Made by a program: the position numbers and the translations under genes | Notes under the pieces: model-generated | Databases searched by the model: none | The model's input: only the letters and a program-made list of their open reading frames with translations | What the model was told of the DNA's origin: nothing | NCBI GenBank assembly: GCA_016201685.1 | Contig: JACQCJ010000067.1 | Location: 1-5,182 of the forward strand | Length of the DNA stretch: 5,182 nt | DNA from: Candidatus Peregrinibacteria bacterium | GTDB lineage: Bacteria; Patescibacteriota; Gracilibacteria; Peribacterales; Peribacteraceae | Reading direction: 5' to 3' | In this document: positions 1-5,027 of the stretch, piece after piece | How positions within the stretch are numbered: the stretch's first letter is position 1 | How the letters are laid out: each line of letters begins with the position of its first letter

Positions 1-98
1 AATCGTTCAACGCCAAAATCAAAAACTTCAGAGTGCTTCAACGAGGCGTACGCGATGTGAAGTTCTTCCTGTACCGCCTCTCGAAACTCTACGGATGA
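1..98 (+). CDS. Transposase, C-terminal fragment (ISL3/ISAon1-like), partial at window start
   Basis: Reading codons from position 3, the window opens inside a gene that ends at TGA 96-98. The visible 32 residues begin SFNAKIKNFR and continue through QRGVRD and FFLYRLSKLYG. This pattern (NAKIK-FR, RGVRD, FFL-RL-K-Y) matches, from memory, the extreme C-terminus of DDE transposases of the ISL3 type, especially the short ISAon1-like branch; the N-K-K-R motif lies just after the last catalytic acid in that family. The two bases before the first full codon (AA) fit a GAA Glu codon, which would complete the usual E-S-F-N start of this block. The catalytic residues lie outside the window, so whether the element is intact cannot be judged. 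GC is about 47% here, lower than in the downstream genes, which fits acquisition by transfer. The family assignment is fairly secure, the exact subfamily is not. Confidence 0.7.
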   Translation, partial: SFNAKIKNFRVLQRGVRDVKFFLYRLSKLYG

Positions 99-141
99 AT
101 TGTGTTGTAATCATTTTCCTCCACCAAAGTTCTTACTGATC
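99..141. mobile_element. Probable right-end flank of the insertion sequence (terminal repeat candidate)
   Basis: The 79 nt between the transposase stop and khpA are only about 38% GC. Within them, 119-141 carries a CCTCCACCAAAG-TTCTTACTGATC segment, placed 20-45 nt after the transposase stop, where the terminal inverted repeat of a small insertion sequence is expected. The matching left end lies outside the window, so the repeat and any target-site duplication cannot be verified here. The exact boundary is a guess. Confidence 0.3.
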
Positions 142-171
142 TTGTATCTTTCCTCGTAACAGGACTATCAT
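142..171 (+). promoter_or_regulatory. Candidate promoter of khpA (-35 TTGTAT, -10 TATCAT)
   Basis: TTGTAT at 142-147 and TATCAT at 166-171 are separated by 18 nt. Only 6 nt lie between the -10 hexamer and ATG 178, so transcription starting about 7 nt downstream of the -10 would begin on or next to the start codon, giving a leaderless mRNA. The -35 is weak (3 of 6 consensus bases). It lies so close to the transposase end that it could be carried by the insertion sequence. Confidence 0.45.
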
Positions 172-177
172 CTGCCT

Positions 178-453
178 ATGTCCGATTCCACAATCGTAGA
201 CGTCCCCGGGCTCTCCTTTCTCCGATTCGCCCTCGAATCGGTCATCGAGGATAAAGACCAACTGTCGATCGAGCCGAGTGTTGATTCTCTTGGGATTCTC
301 TTCACTGTCCGCGTGAGCGAAAGAGATATGGGAAAACTGATCGGCAAGGGCGGACAGACCGTCAAGGCCCTGCGCACGCTCCTGCGCATCATCGGCGGCA
401 ACATCTCTCAGCGCATCAATCTCAAAATCCTCGAGCCGACGGCTCAGGCATAA
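178..453 (+). CDS. khpA: KH-domain RNA-binding protein KhpA (YlqC-type)
   Basis: A 91-residue single KH-domain protein. The RNA-binding GxxG loop is visible as G-K-G-G at residues 56-59, inside DMGKLIGKGGQTVKALRTLL, followed by a helix and the closing strand ending near INLKILEP (residues 80-87). This arrangement (VSERDMGKLIGKGG then TVKALRTLLR) is typical of KhpA. In Firmicutes, KhpA partners with KhpB/Jag, binds many RNAs and affects cell elongation and division; it acts in the cytoplasm. It is slightly longer than the usual 75-80 residues because of an N-terminal extension of about 10 residues. ATG 178 is the only good start, with a -10-like box 6 nt upstream and no Shine-Dalgarno at useful spacing (an AGGA lies 13 nt away). 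In many bacteria khpA sits between rpsP and rimM/trmD; here a transposase end lies upstream and a pilin-like gene starts 16 nt downstream, probably in the same transcript. Confidence 0.9.
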   Translation: MSDSTIVDVPGLSFLRFALESVIEDKDQLSIEPSVDSLGILFTVRVSERDMGKLIGKGGQTVKALRTLLRIIGGNISQRINLKILEPTAQA

Positions 454-469
454 TTCCCCCTCACTTCCC

Positions 470-790
470 ATGTTGCGTCATCTCCTCGAAAACGGCGATC
501 CCATGCAGATCATCGCGACGTTCATCGCACTCGCGCTCATCGCGGCCTCGCTGCTCTGCCTCATTTTCATCATCGTCGGCGGCATCACGTTCATCCTCTC
601 CGCGGGCAACGAGGACAAGATCAAGAAGGCCGTCCACACCATCCGCTTCGCGATCATTGGGCTCTTCATCACCTTCATCGCTTTCTTCGCGGTTTCTTGG
701 ATCGCGAAACTTCTGGACATTCCCTTCGACCTGAGCTTCTCAACGATCATCGATCTTATGACGCAGATCTTCGGGTCGCTGAAGAAGTAA
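470..790 (+). CDS. VirB2/TrbC-like type IV secretion pilin-like membrane protein
   Basis: A 106-residue hydrophobic protein. It has a first membrane segment at about residues 13-44, a short polar charged loop (SAGNEDKIKKA, 44-54), a second membrane segment at about 59-82, and a shorter amphipathic or hydrophobic stretch at 86-103 ending in KK. The signature is GG-x-x-F-I-L-S-x-G-N-x-x-K-I followed by A-I-I-G-L at 61-65. This is the pattern of VirB2/TrbC-like pilins and the related T4SS_pilin family, which are frequent as isolated small genes in CPR genomes. Known members build conjugation pili or sit in the inner membrane; the role here is inferred. The start is uncertain: ATG 470 (16 nt after the khpA stop) or ATG 503, which would begin at MQIIATFIA and remove a charged 11-residue leader. 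Neither has a Shine-Dalgarno. No other secretion genes (VirB4, VirB6, VirD4) lie in the window. Confidence 0.7.
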   Translation: MLRHLLENGDPMQIIATFIALALIAASLLCLIFIIVGGITFILSAGNEDKIKKAVHTIRFAIIGLFITFIAFFAVSWIAKLLDIPFDLSFSTIIDLMTQIFGSLKK

Positions 791-840
791 AGGCGTTCTC
801 CGAGATTGTTTGTGCTTTCGCAACCCTCTTCGGCGTGCCG

Positions 841-849
841 TGGTATTCT
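841..849 (+). promoter_or_regulatory. Candidate extended -10 promoter of tRNA-Val
   Basis: TGGTATTCT reads as an extended -10 element (TGn followed by TATTCT at 844-849). It ends 9 nt before the first base of the tRNA, so transcription would start 1-3 nt upstream of the mature 5' end. No convincing -35 lies 16-18 nt upstream, which is common for extended -10 promoters. The same TATTCT hexamer recurs before the gene at 4137. Confidence 0.45.
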
Positions 850-858
850 TGGATGCAT

Positions 859-935
859 GGGCGCCTAGCTCAGTTGGTGAGAGCGACTCGCTTACACCGA
901 GTAGGTCAGGGGTTCGAATCCCTTGGCGCCCACCA
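859..935 (+). tRNA. tRNA-Val, anticodon UAC, with encoded CCA
   Basis: The cloverleaf folds completely by eye. The acceptor stem GGGCGCC (859-865) pairs over all seven positions with GGCGCCC (925-931). The D stem is GCTC/GAGC. The anticodon stem ACTCG (886-890) pairs with CGAGT (898-902) around the loop CTTACAC, placing TAC at 893-895, which reads Val codons GUA and GUG. The T arm is AGGGG-TTCGAAT-CCCTT with one G-U pair. The discriminator A is at 932 and CCA at 933-935 is encoded in the DNA. It lies 68 nt after the pilin-like gene and 70 nt before secG, with its own likely promoter. Confidence 0.97.
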
Positions 936-949
936 CCGAAAGAAAAACA

Positions 950-978
950 TTGTCCATCTGTTCGAAGGAATCTATGCT
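950..978 (+). promoter_or_regulatory. Candidate promoter of secG
   Basis: TTGTCC at 950-955 and TATGCT at 973-978 are spaced by 17 nt. Start of transcription would fall near 985, leaving a leader of about 20 nt with no Shine-Dalgarno before ATG 1006. Read-through from the tRNA promoter is the alternative, since no terminator is evident between the tRNA and secG. Confidence 0.35.
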
Positions 979-1005
979 TATTCCATCTTTAGCTTCTTTA
1001 TCTCC

Positions 1006-1224
1006 ATGCCCCTCCTCACTTTTCTCCAGATCGTCATCAGTCTGCTGCTCTCGCTCTTGATTCTCCTGCAGCATCGCGCTTCCGGTCTCACCGCCACGTT
1101 CGGCGGGAGCGGCGCGACGTTCGTGCAGAGGAGAGGCGCCGAGAAGGTCATCTACAAGCTCAGCATCTGGTTGAGTGTGATCTTCTTTGCGATGACAATC
1201 GTGCAGCTGTACTTCTCGGCGTAA
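1006..1224 (+). CDS. secG: Preprotein translocase subunit SecG
   Basis: A 72-residue protein with the SecG layout: first membrane helix at about residues 2-21, a cytoplasmic loop rich in Gly, Ser and Thr (22-50) containing LLQHRASGL, TFGGSG and QRRGAEK, and a second membrane helix at about 51-70. The loop pattern (Q-x-R-x-x-G-L, F-G-G, R-R-G-x-E-K) is the conserved core of the family. SecG sits beside SecYE in the cytoplasmic membrane and stimulates SecA-driven export. The length is normal for a short SecG lacking the long C-terminal tail of proteobacterial proteins. The frame is open upstream as far as 697 and runs through the tRNA, but that part is not protein-like; ATG 1006, directly before the first helix, is the evident start. 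Stop TAA lies 62 nt before the next gene, a Sec substrate that would use this translocon. Confidence 0.9.
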   Translation: MPLLTFLQIVISLLLSLLILLQHRASGLTATFGGSGATFVQRRGAEKVIYKLSIWLSVIFFAMTIVQLYFSA

Positions 1225-1273
1225 ATCTTCGCATGAGCCACTGCTGAGCCTTCTCGCTCGGGGTTCTCTTCGG

Positions 1274-1279
1274 TAGAAT
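1274..1279 (+). promoter_or_regulatory. Candidate -10 box of the solute-binding protein gene
   Basis: TAGAAT (5 of 6 consensus bases) ends 7 nt before ATG 1287, so the transcript would start at or within a base or two of the start codon. The -35 position (TTCTCG at 1251-1256 with a 17-nt spacer) is poor. There is no Shine-Dalgarno, and the spacing supports ATG 1287 over the in-frame ATG 1320. Confidence 0.45.
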
Positions 1280-1286
1280 ACTCGGG

Positions 1287-3503
1287 ATGCTCCGTCGACC
1301 CGTTCAGCTCTTCAACGCCATGACCCGGTGGGAACGCTGGGCGCTCATCGTCTTCGCGTGTCTGTTCGTCCTCAGTGCCGTGGCGCTCGTACGACAGTTT
1401 TATGTCGACAACACCGTGCTCGTTCCCTCGACGGGCGGGACGTACATCGAAGGATCCGTCGGGGAACTTCGGCCGCTGAATCCCTGGTTCACGATCCAGA
1501 ACGACGTGAACAGAGACATCGTCTCGCTCGTGTTTGCGGGGCTCCTCAAATATAACCCGCAGACGAAGAAAATTGAGGATGACCTGGCGACGATGCAGAT
1601 TGCGAGTGACGCAAAGACGTACACGCTTCGTCTCAAGGACAATCTCCTCTGGCACGATTCGTCAGCGAAGGACCCGCATCCCGTCACCGCCGACGACGTG
1701 CTCCTCACCTTCAAAACCATCCAACATGCAGGGTTCCCCAATCCTCTCCTGCAGCAGAACTTCCGCGGCGTTGCGATCACGAAGCTCGACGACCGCACGG
1801 TGCAATTTGCGCTCGATCAGCCCTACAGCTTCTTCCCGAGCAACCTCACGCTCGGGCTCCTCCCGGCTCGCTCCTTCGAGGGCATCCCGGCGCGCAAGAT
1901 GGATCAGGCGCTCGACTTCGCGTACCACCCGATCGGCTCCGGACCGTACCGATTCAAGAGCCTCGTGCAGACGGATCTCTCCACCGAAGTCACTCTCGAA
2001 CGTTTCCCGCGCAGCATCCCTCCCCTTGAGCACCTCGATCGCATCGTGTTCCGTATTTTCTCGGATTACTCGTCGTTGCTCACCGATCTGCGCACCCTTC
2101 AGGGCGTACGACTGGTGCCGCGCAACAAGAAGGGCGAGCCGATCATCCCCAACCGCTTCCGCGCGACGAACTACACGCTGCCGCAGTACGTGGCGCTCTT
2201 CTTCAATCTCGATCATCCGGCGTTGCAGGATCCCAAGCTGCGTTTGGGTTTGCAACTGGGAACGAACAAGCAGGAGATCGCCGACGCCATCCACGAGCCG
2301 TACATTGTCGATACGCCGCTTCTGGAGATCGACGTCTCCGACTGGCGCTACCACTTCGATTCGGATGCGGCGCAGGGGGCGCTCTTTGCCTCCCGATGGA
2401 ATCTGCCCGAGAAGCTCCGGCTCCAGCACCTGTTGGAGAATGCCCAGGCGAATCACATCGGCCCCCTGAGGGCCGCCCCCGTCGTTCTGGTGCAGACGGG
2501 ATCCTCCTTCACGATCACGGGATCGCTCGCCGATGTTCCCCTCGGTTCAAAAATCAACGGCGACTCCATCGCGAAGAATCCGCATGGAACGGGATCGTGG
2601 ATGGTTCAACTCCCGGCGCGGGGCGGCACCGGTGCTCTTGCGCTTGGAGAAAACATGCTGCGGCTCACCGATCCTCATGGTAAGGTCGTCGATTCCTTCT
2701 ACGTCCTGCGTGCGCGTGACCCCGATGACTATGCTCGCGCGATGGAGGAGCAGCGTCTCGTGCAACTCTTCCTCGCATCGAAGGCTGGCACCGTCCCCCC
2801 CGACCAGCGCATCGGCCCGGGAGACTTCTTCCTGGAAAACGGCATGCTGCGGAGGCGAACACCAGGGGATCCCGTCAGCATCCGCACGAACGACAGGGGG
2901 AAGCCTCTCGCGCTGGTTCTCCTCACGAGTCCCGCGCCGGCCGCGTATCGAGACGTTTCTGAGCGCATCAAACAGCAATGGGCGAAACTCGGCGTTGCGG
3001 TGACCGTCGAGATTCCCGCAACGCGTCAGGAGTTCCAGGACCGTCTGCTGCGGCGCCAATACGATGTGCTGCTCTTCGGGCAGTCGTTGCTCGATAATCT
3101 CGACAGTTTCCCGTACTGGCACAGCAGCACGAAGCAGAAGCTGACGGCAAACCCCAATGCATTGCGCAGCAATGCCTACAATCTTTCCCAGTACGCCTCG
3201 TTTCCGGCAGACGCCCTCCTCGAGACCATGCGCCGTACGAGTGACGAGAAGGAGCGCGCCGATACGCTCAAGAAGCTCAGAGACATCCTGAAAGCCGATG
3301 TTCCCGCTGTGTTCCTCTACTCCCCTCTGTATACGTTTGCGCATCACGAGAACGTTCAGGGCATCGAGCTTGGTGCGCTTTCAGTGCATTCCGATAGGTT
3401 TTTGACACTGTACAAATGGTATGTCAAGCAAGATCGAGTCTTCGTGCAAGGCAAGAGCTGGCTGTCATTCTTCGGCTGGGTTCGCTCTCTCGTGCAGAGA
3501 TGA
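1287..3503 (+). CDS. Membrane-anchored family 5 (peptide-type) ABC solute-binding protein with a central inserted domain
   Basis: A 738-residue protein. Residues 17-38 form one hydrophobic helix after a basic N-terminus (RR, then R-W-E-R-W), with no clear lipobox or signal-peptidase site, so it probably stays as an uncleaved membrane anchor. The fold typical of SBP_bac_5 (DppA/OppA-like) starts at GGTYIEGSVGELRPLNPWF (50-68). It continues with YTLRLKDNLLWHD (112-124), VTADDVLLTFKTI (133-145), HPIGSGPYRF (214-223), the LRLGLQLGTNKQEI helix (318-331), and in the second lobe LALVLLTSPAPAAYRDVSERIKQQWAKLGV (541-570, shown in full only for location), YDVLLFGQ (592-599) and PAVFLYSP (673-680). Usual family length is 500-600; the excess comes mainly from about 374-510, which holds a beta-rich domain (see separate entry), and a Trp/Phe-rich C-terminal tail (711-738). 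The likely role is capture of oligopeptides or a similar ligand outside the cell for an ABC importer. No permease or ATPase genes are adjacent, so the partner and ligand are unknown. Confidence 0.88.
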   Translation: MLRRPVQLFNAMTRWERWALIVFACLFVLSAVALVRQFYVDNTVLVPSTGGTYIEGSVGELRPLNPWFTIQNDVNRDIVSLVFAGLLKYNPQTKKIEDDLATMQIASDAKTYTLRLKDNLLWHDSSAKDPHPVTADDVLLTFKTIQHAGFPNPLLQQNFRGVAITKLDDRTVQFALDQPYSFFPSNLTLGLLPARSFEGIPARKMDQALDFAYHPIGSGPYRFKSLVQTDLSTEVTLERFPRSIPPLEHLDRIVFRIFSDYSSLLTDLRTLQGVRLVPRNKKGEPIIPNRFRATNYTLPQYVALFFNLDHPALQDPKLRLGLQLGTNKQEIADAIHEPYIVDTPLLEIDVSDWRYHFDSDAAQGALFASRWNLPEKLRLQHLLENAQANHIGPLRAAPVVLVQTGSSFTITGSLADVPLGSKINGDSIAKNPHGTGSWMVQLPARGGTGALALGENMLRLTDPHGKVVDSFYVLRARDPDDYARAMEEQRLVQLFLASKAGTVPPDQRIGPGDFFLENGMLRRRTPGDPVSIRTNDRGKPLALVLLTSPAPAAYRDVSERIKQQWAKLGVAVTVEIPATRQEFQDRLLRRQYDVLLFGQSLLDNLDSFPYWHSSTKQKLTANPNALRSNAYNLSQYASFPADALLETMRRTSDEKERADTLKKLRDILKADVPAVFLYSPLYTFAHHENVQGIELGALSVHSDRFLTLYKWYVKQDRVFVQGKSWLSFFGWVRSLVQR
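2472..2717 (+). other. Ig-like beta domain inserted in the solute-binding protein (residues about 396-477)
   Basis: Within the solute-binding protein, residues 396-477 read as alternating short strands and turns: VVLVQTG, SFTITGSLADVPLGSKINGD, GTGSWMVQLPA, LGENMLRLTDPHGKVVDSFYVLR. The order 'F-x-I-x-G ... I-N-G ... G-x-W-x-V-x-L ... L-G-x-N-x-L-x-L-x-D-x-x-G-K-x-x-x-x-F-x-V-x-R' is that of bacterial Ig-like domains such as the glucodextranase-B type. Helical segments (374-390 and 481-500) flank it on both sides. It falls between the 'ALFASRW' helix (366-371) and the 'GKPLALVLLT' strand (538-547), which in ordinary family members are joined by a short linker. The fold assignment is by pattern only. 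Confidence 0.5.
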
Positions 3504-3526
3504 GCAACGCCTCGATCCGCGCCTGA

Positions 3527-3608
3527 TTGACTCACCAGTCTGCATTCCGTAAGCTTGTGCCGGGTCGGATGTCTGAAGGGACGGCATCGTTTCTCATCAA
3601 TGTACACT
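3527..3608 (+). promoter_or_regulatory. Candidate promoter region of rplI (two alternatives)
   Basis: Two possibilities lie in the 114-nt gap. TTGACT (3527-3532, 5 of 6 bases) with TAAGCT (3550-3555) at 17-nt spacing would give a leader of about 55 nt. TACACT (3603-3608), 9 nt before ATG 3618, would give an almost leaderless transcript like those of neighbouring genes, but it lacks a -35. The sequence does not decide between them. No Shine-Dalgarno precedes ATG 3618. Confidence 0.3.
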
Positions 3609-3617
3609 CCAGCATCT

Positions 3618-4073
3618 ATGGAAATTCTCCTCCTCGAGGATGTCGCCGGCATCGGAAAAAAGAACGACCTCCTCGTCGTGGGGGACGGCTTTGCGTTGAA
3701 CTGCCTCCTGCCGGGGCGAAAGGCCCTCGTCGCCACTCCCACCGTCCGCAAGCGCTACGCCGACCAGATCCGCAAACGGGCGGAAGAGAAGGAGCGCGAT
3801 CGGCAGATGCAGATGCAGACCGCGGCGGCCCTCGCAGGCAAGTCACTCCTCTTCCGCCGCAAGGCGACCAAGACCGGAAAGCTCTACGCGGGAATCTCTC
3901 CCACCAACATTGTGGAGGAACTCGAGCGCGCCTTCGATCTCAAAGTTTCTGAGGACGCCGTGACGCTCCCCGAGCACCTCAAGAAAGTCGGCACTTTCTC
4001 GGTGACCATCCGGGTCGGCGAAATTACGCACACTCTGCCAGTGAAGATCGAGGCGGAGGAGAAGGGGAAATGA
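3618..4073 (+). CDS. rplI: 50S ribosomal protein bL9
   Basis: A 151-residue protein, close to the usual 148-150. The N-terminal rRNA-binding domain is clear: MEILLLEDVAGIGKKNDLL (1-19), then VGDGFALNCLLPGRKAL (21-37), matching the family's LLEDV-x-G-x-GKK and DGFA-N-LLP-KA pattern. A long charged connecting helix follows (about 41-75, rich in Arg, Lys, Glu and Gln). The C-terminal domain runs from about 80, with KLYAGISPTNIVEEL (88-102), LPEHLKKVGTFSVTIRV (117-133) and LPVKIEAEE near the end. L9 binds domain V of 23S rRNA near the L1 stalk and helps maintain reading frame. The frame is open to an ATG at 3555, but the 21 extra residues do not resemble L9, so ATG 3618 is the start. It stands apart from its common rpsF-ssb-rpsR partners. 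L9 is missing from some CPR lineages, so its presence helps placement. Confidence 0.95.
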   Translation: MEILLLEDVAGIGKKNDLLVVGDGFALNCLLPGRKALVATPTVRKRYADQIRKRAEEKERDRQMQMQTAAALAGKSLLFRRKATKTGKLYAGISPTNIVEELERAFDLKVSEDAVTLPEHLKKVGTFSVTIRVGEITHTLPVKIEAEEKGK

Positions 4074-4100
4074 TCCTGTTTCGGCTTTTGCGTCAGAAAG

Positions 4101-4129
4101 TTTGCAGAGTAAATTTGAAGTTGTATTCT
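4101..4129 (+). promoter_or_regulatory. Candidate promoter of the 296-residue protein gene
   Basis: TTTGCA (4101-4106) and TATTCT (4124-4129) are spaced by 17 nt, and 7 nt separate the -10 from ATG 4137. The surrounding 4074-4136 gap is AT-richer than the genes. The placement predicts a leaderless transcript and identifies ATG 4137 as the start. Confidence 0.45.
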
Positions 4130-4136
4130 ACTGAAC

Positions 4137-5027
4137 ATGCGTTGTCCCTCTCTCATCGAGATCGATAAGGCGGCGCTCGGTGCGGCGCAACTGCTGCGAT
4201 CCAATGAAGGCAAATTGGAGATCATCGAGGAAGCGGCTCTTCTCCGGGACACGCTGGAGCGCCTCCTGACCTCTGATGACATTCCGATCGCCAAAATCAG
4301 TCAGATGATCGCAACATTTCGTTCGAACCTCGGGCTCGCCGATCCCTGCTACCAGCAGAACTTTGTCGGGGCGGTAGCGGGTTATCTTGCTCTCCGGGAG
4401 CAGGGAGTGGATCGGTCGGTCGCGGATGAGTTCGGGCCTCAATTCCATTCCGCACTCGACAAGGCTTGCGCCGATGAAGAGTTCATGGCCGAGGAAGCCT
4501 CGGACAACGCCGACGAGCTGCACGGACAGATCGATACCCTCTTGCACGCCGCGATCGCCCTCATGAACTTCGCACCGGAACGTACGTCCGCCATCACCCA
4601 ACAGGATATCGATCACTACTTGTACGATGCGTACTTCCATCTGATCAAGATGGGCGTCTATAGCGACCTGTGGATACACGTTCACATGTGTCAGGCGCGG
4701 GCAGAGATCTTCGATCTGCAGGATGGAGAAACAGGCTATGAAGAAGCTCTGCGGCGGGCCCACGCCTTCACCAACATCTTCTTCAATTTCCTCTGTCAGG
4801 TATCGGATCACCCTCGCTGCAGCCGTGCGTTGCGGACGGTCATCCGCACGCACCTCATCAGCTTCCATGAGGATGAATCTGAGAAGCTGCCGCCCGAACT
4901 CCCCTTCGACATCGGTAACATTGACCTGCGTGTTACATTCGAAGACATTCGGCATACGAACGATTCCAGTGGATTCCATTTGAACGAGCAGAGACTCGCA
5001 ACACCGCTCTTCTGCCGGGATGCATGA
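4137..5027 (+). CDS. Hypothetical cytosolic helical protein, 296 residues
   Basis: I do not recognise this protein. It has no signal peptide, no membrane helix and no obvious repeat. It is acidic and mostly helical by eye: 8-45 and 49-65 are amphipathic helices, 100-146 is rich in Asp, Glu and Ala, and 155-190 carries a His/Tyr-rich helix pair with H160, H168, H181, H183 and C185, which could bind a metal but matches no motif I know. Residues 200-245 form another helical block, and the last 50 residues (LPPELPFDIGNIDLRVTFEDI) look like a small beta or extended tail. Seven Cys are scattered (3, 71, 111, 185, 220, 228, 293). Coding on this strand is supported by G/C-rich third codon positions, a -10-like TATTCT 7 nt upstream of the ATG, and tandem stops (TGATGA). 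A 335-residue frame on the opposite strand is codon-aligned with it and is taken as a shadow. It lies 63 nt after rplI with its own promoter, so context does not suggest a function. Confidence 0.7.
   Translation: MRCPSLIEIDKAALGAAQLLRSNEGKLEIIEEAALLRDTLERLLTSDDIPIAKISQMIATFRSNLGLADPCYQQNFVGAVAGYLALREQGVDRSVADEFGPQFHSALDKACADEEFMAEEASDNADELHGQIDTLLHAAIALMNFAPERTSAITQQDIDHYLYDAYFHLIKMGVYSDLWIHVHMCQARAEIFDLQDGETGYEEALRRAHAFTNIFFNFLCQVSDHPRCSRALRTVIRTHLISFHEDESEKLPPELPFDIGNIDLRVTFEDIRHTNDSSGFHLNEQRLATPLFCRDA

Noticed and set aside
697..1005. Long upstream extension of the secG frame
   Set aside because: It runs through the end of the pilin-like gene and the whole tRNA, and the translated part (with SLGAHHRKK-type sequence) is not SecG-like. 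SecG begins at ATG 1006.
974..1060. Small frame starting at ATG 974 behind a GAAGGA motif
   Set aside because: It has a fair purine-rich motif upstream but is out of frame with secG, Ser/Cys-rich in composition and overlaps secG, so coding is unlikely.
892..1074. Minus-strand frame of 60 residues ending in a GAKGFEPLTYS-like stretch
   Set aside because: This is the well-known spurious translation of the antisense strand of a tRNA T arm and acceptor stem; it overlaps tRNA-Val.
1662..2456. 264-residue minus-strand frame and other large frames within 1287-3503
   Set aside because: Arg/Glu-rich low-quality translations opposite or shifted from the well-supported solute-binding protein; typical shadows in GC-rich DNA.
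3529..3540. GACT-CACC-AGTC hairpin after the solute-binding protein gene
   Set aside because: Only a 4-bp stem with no following T-run, and it overlaps a better -35-like TTGACT.
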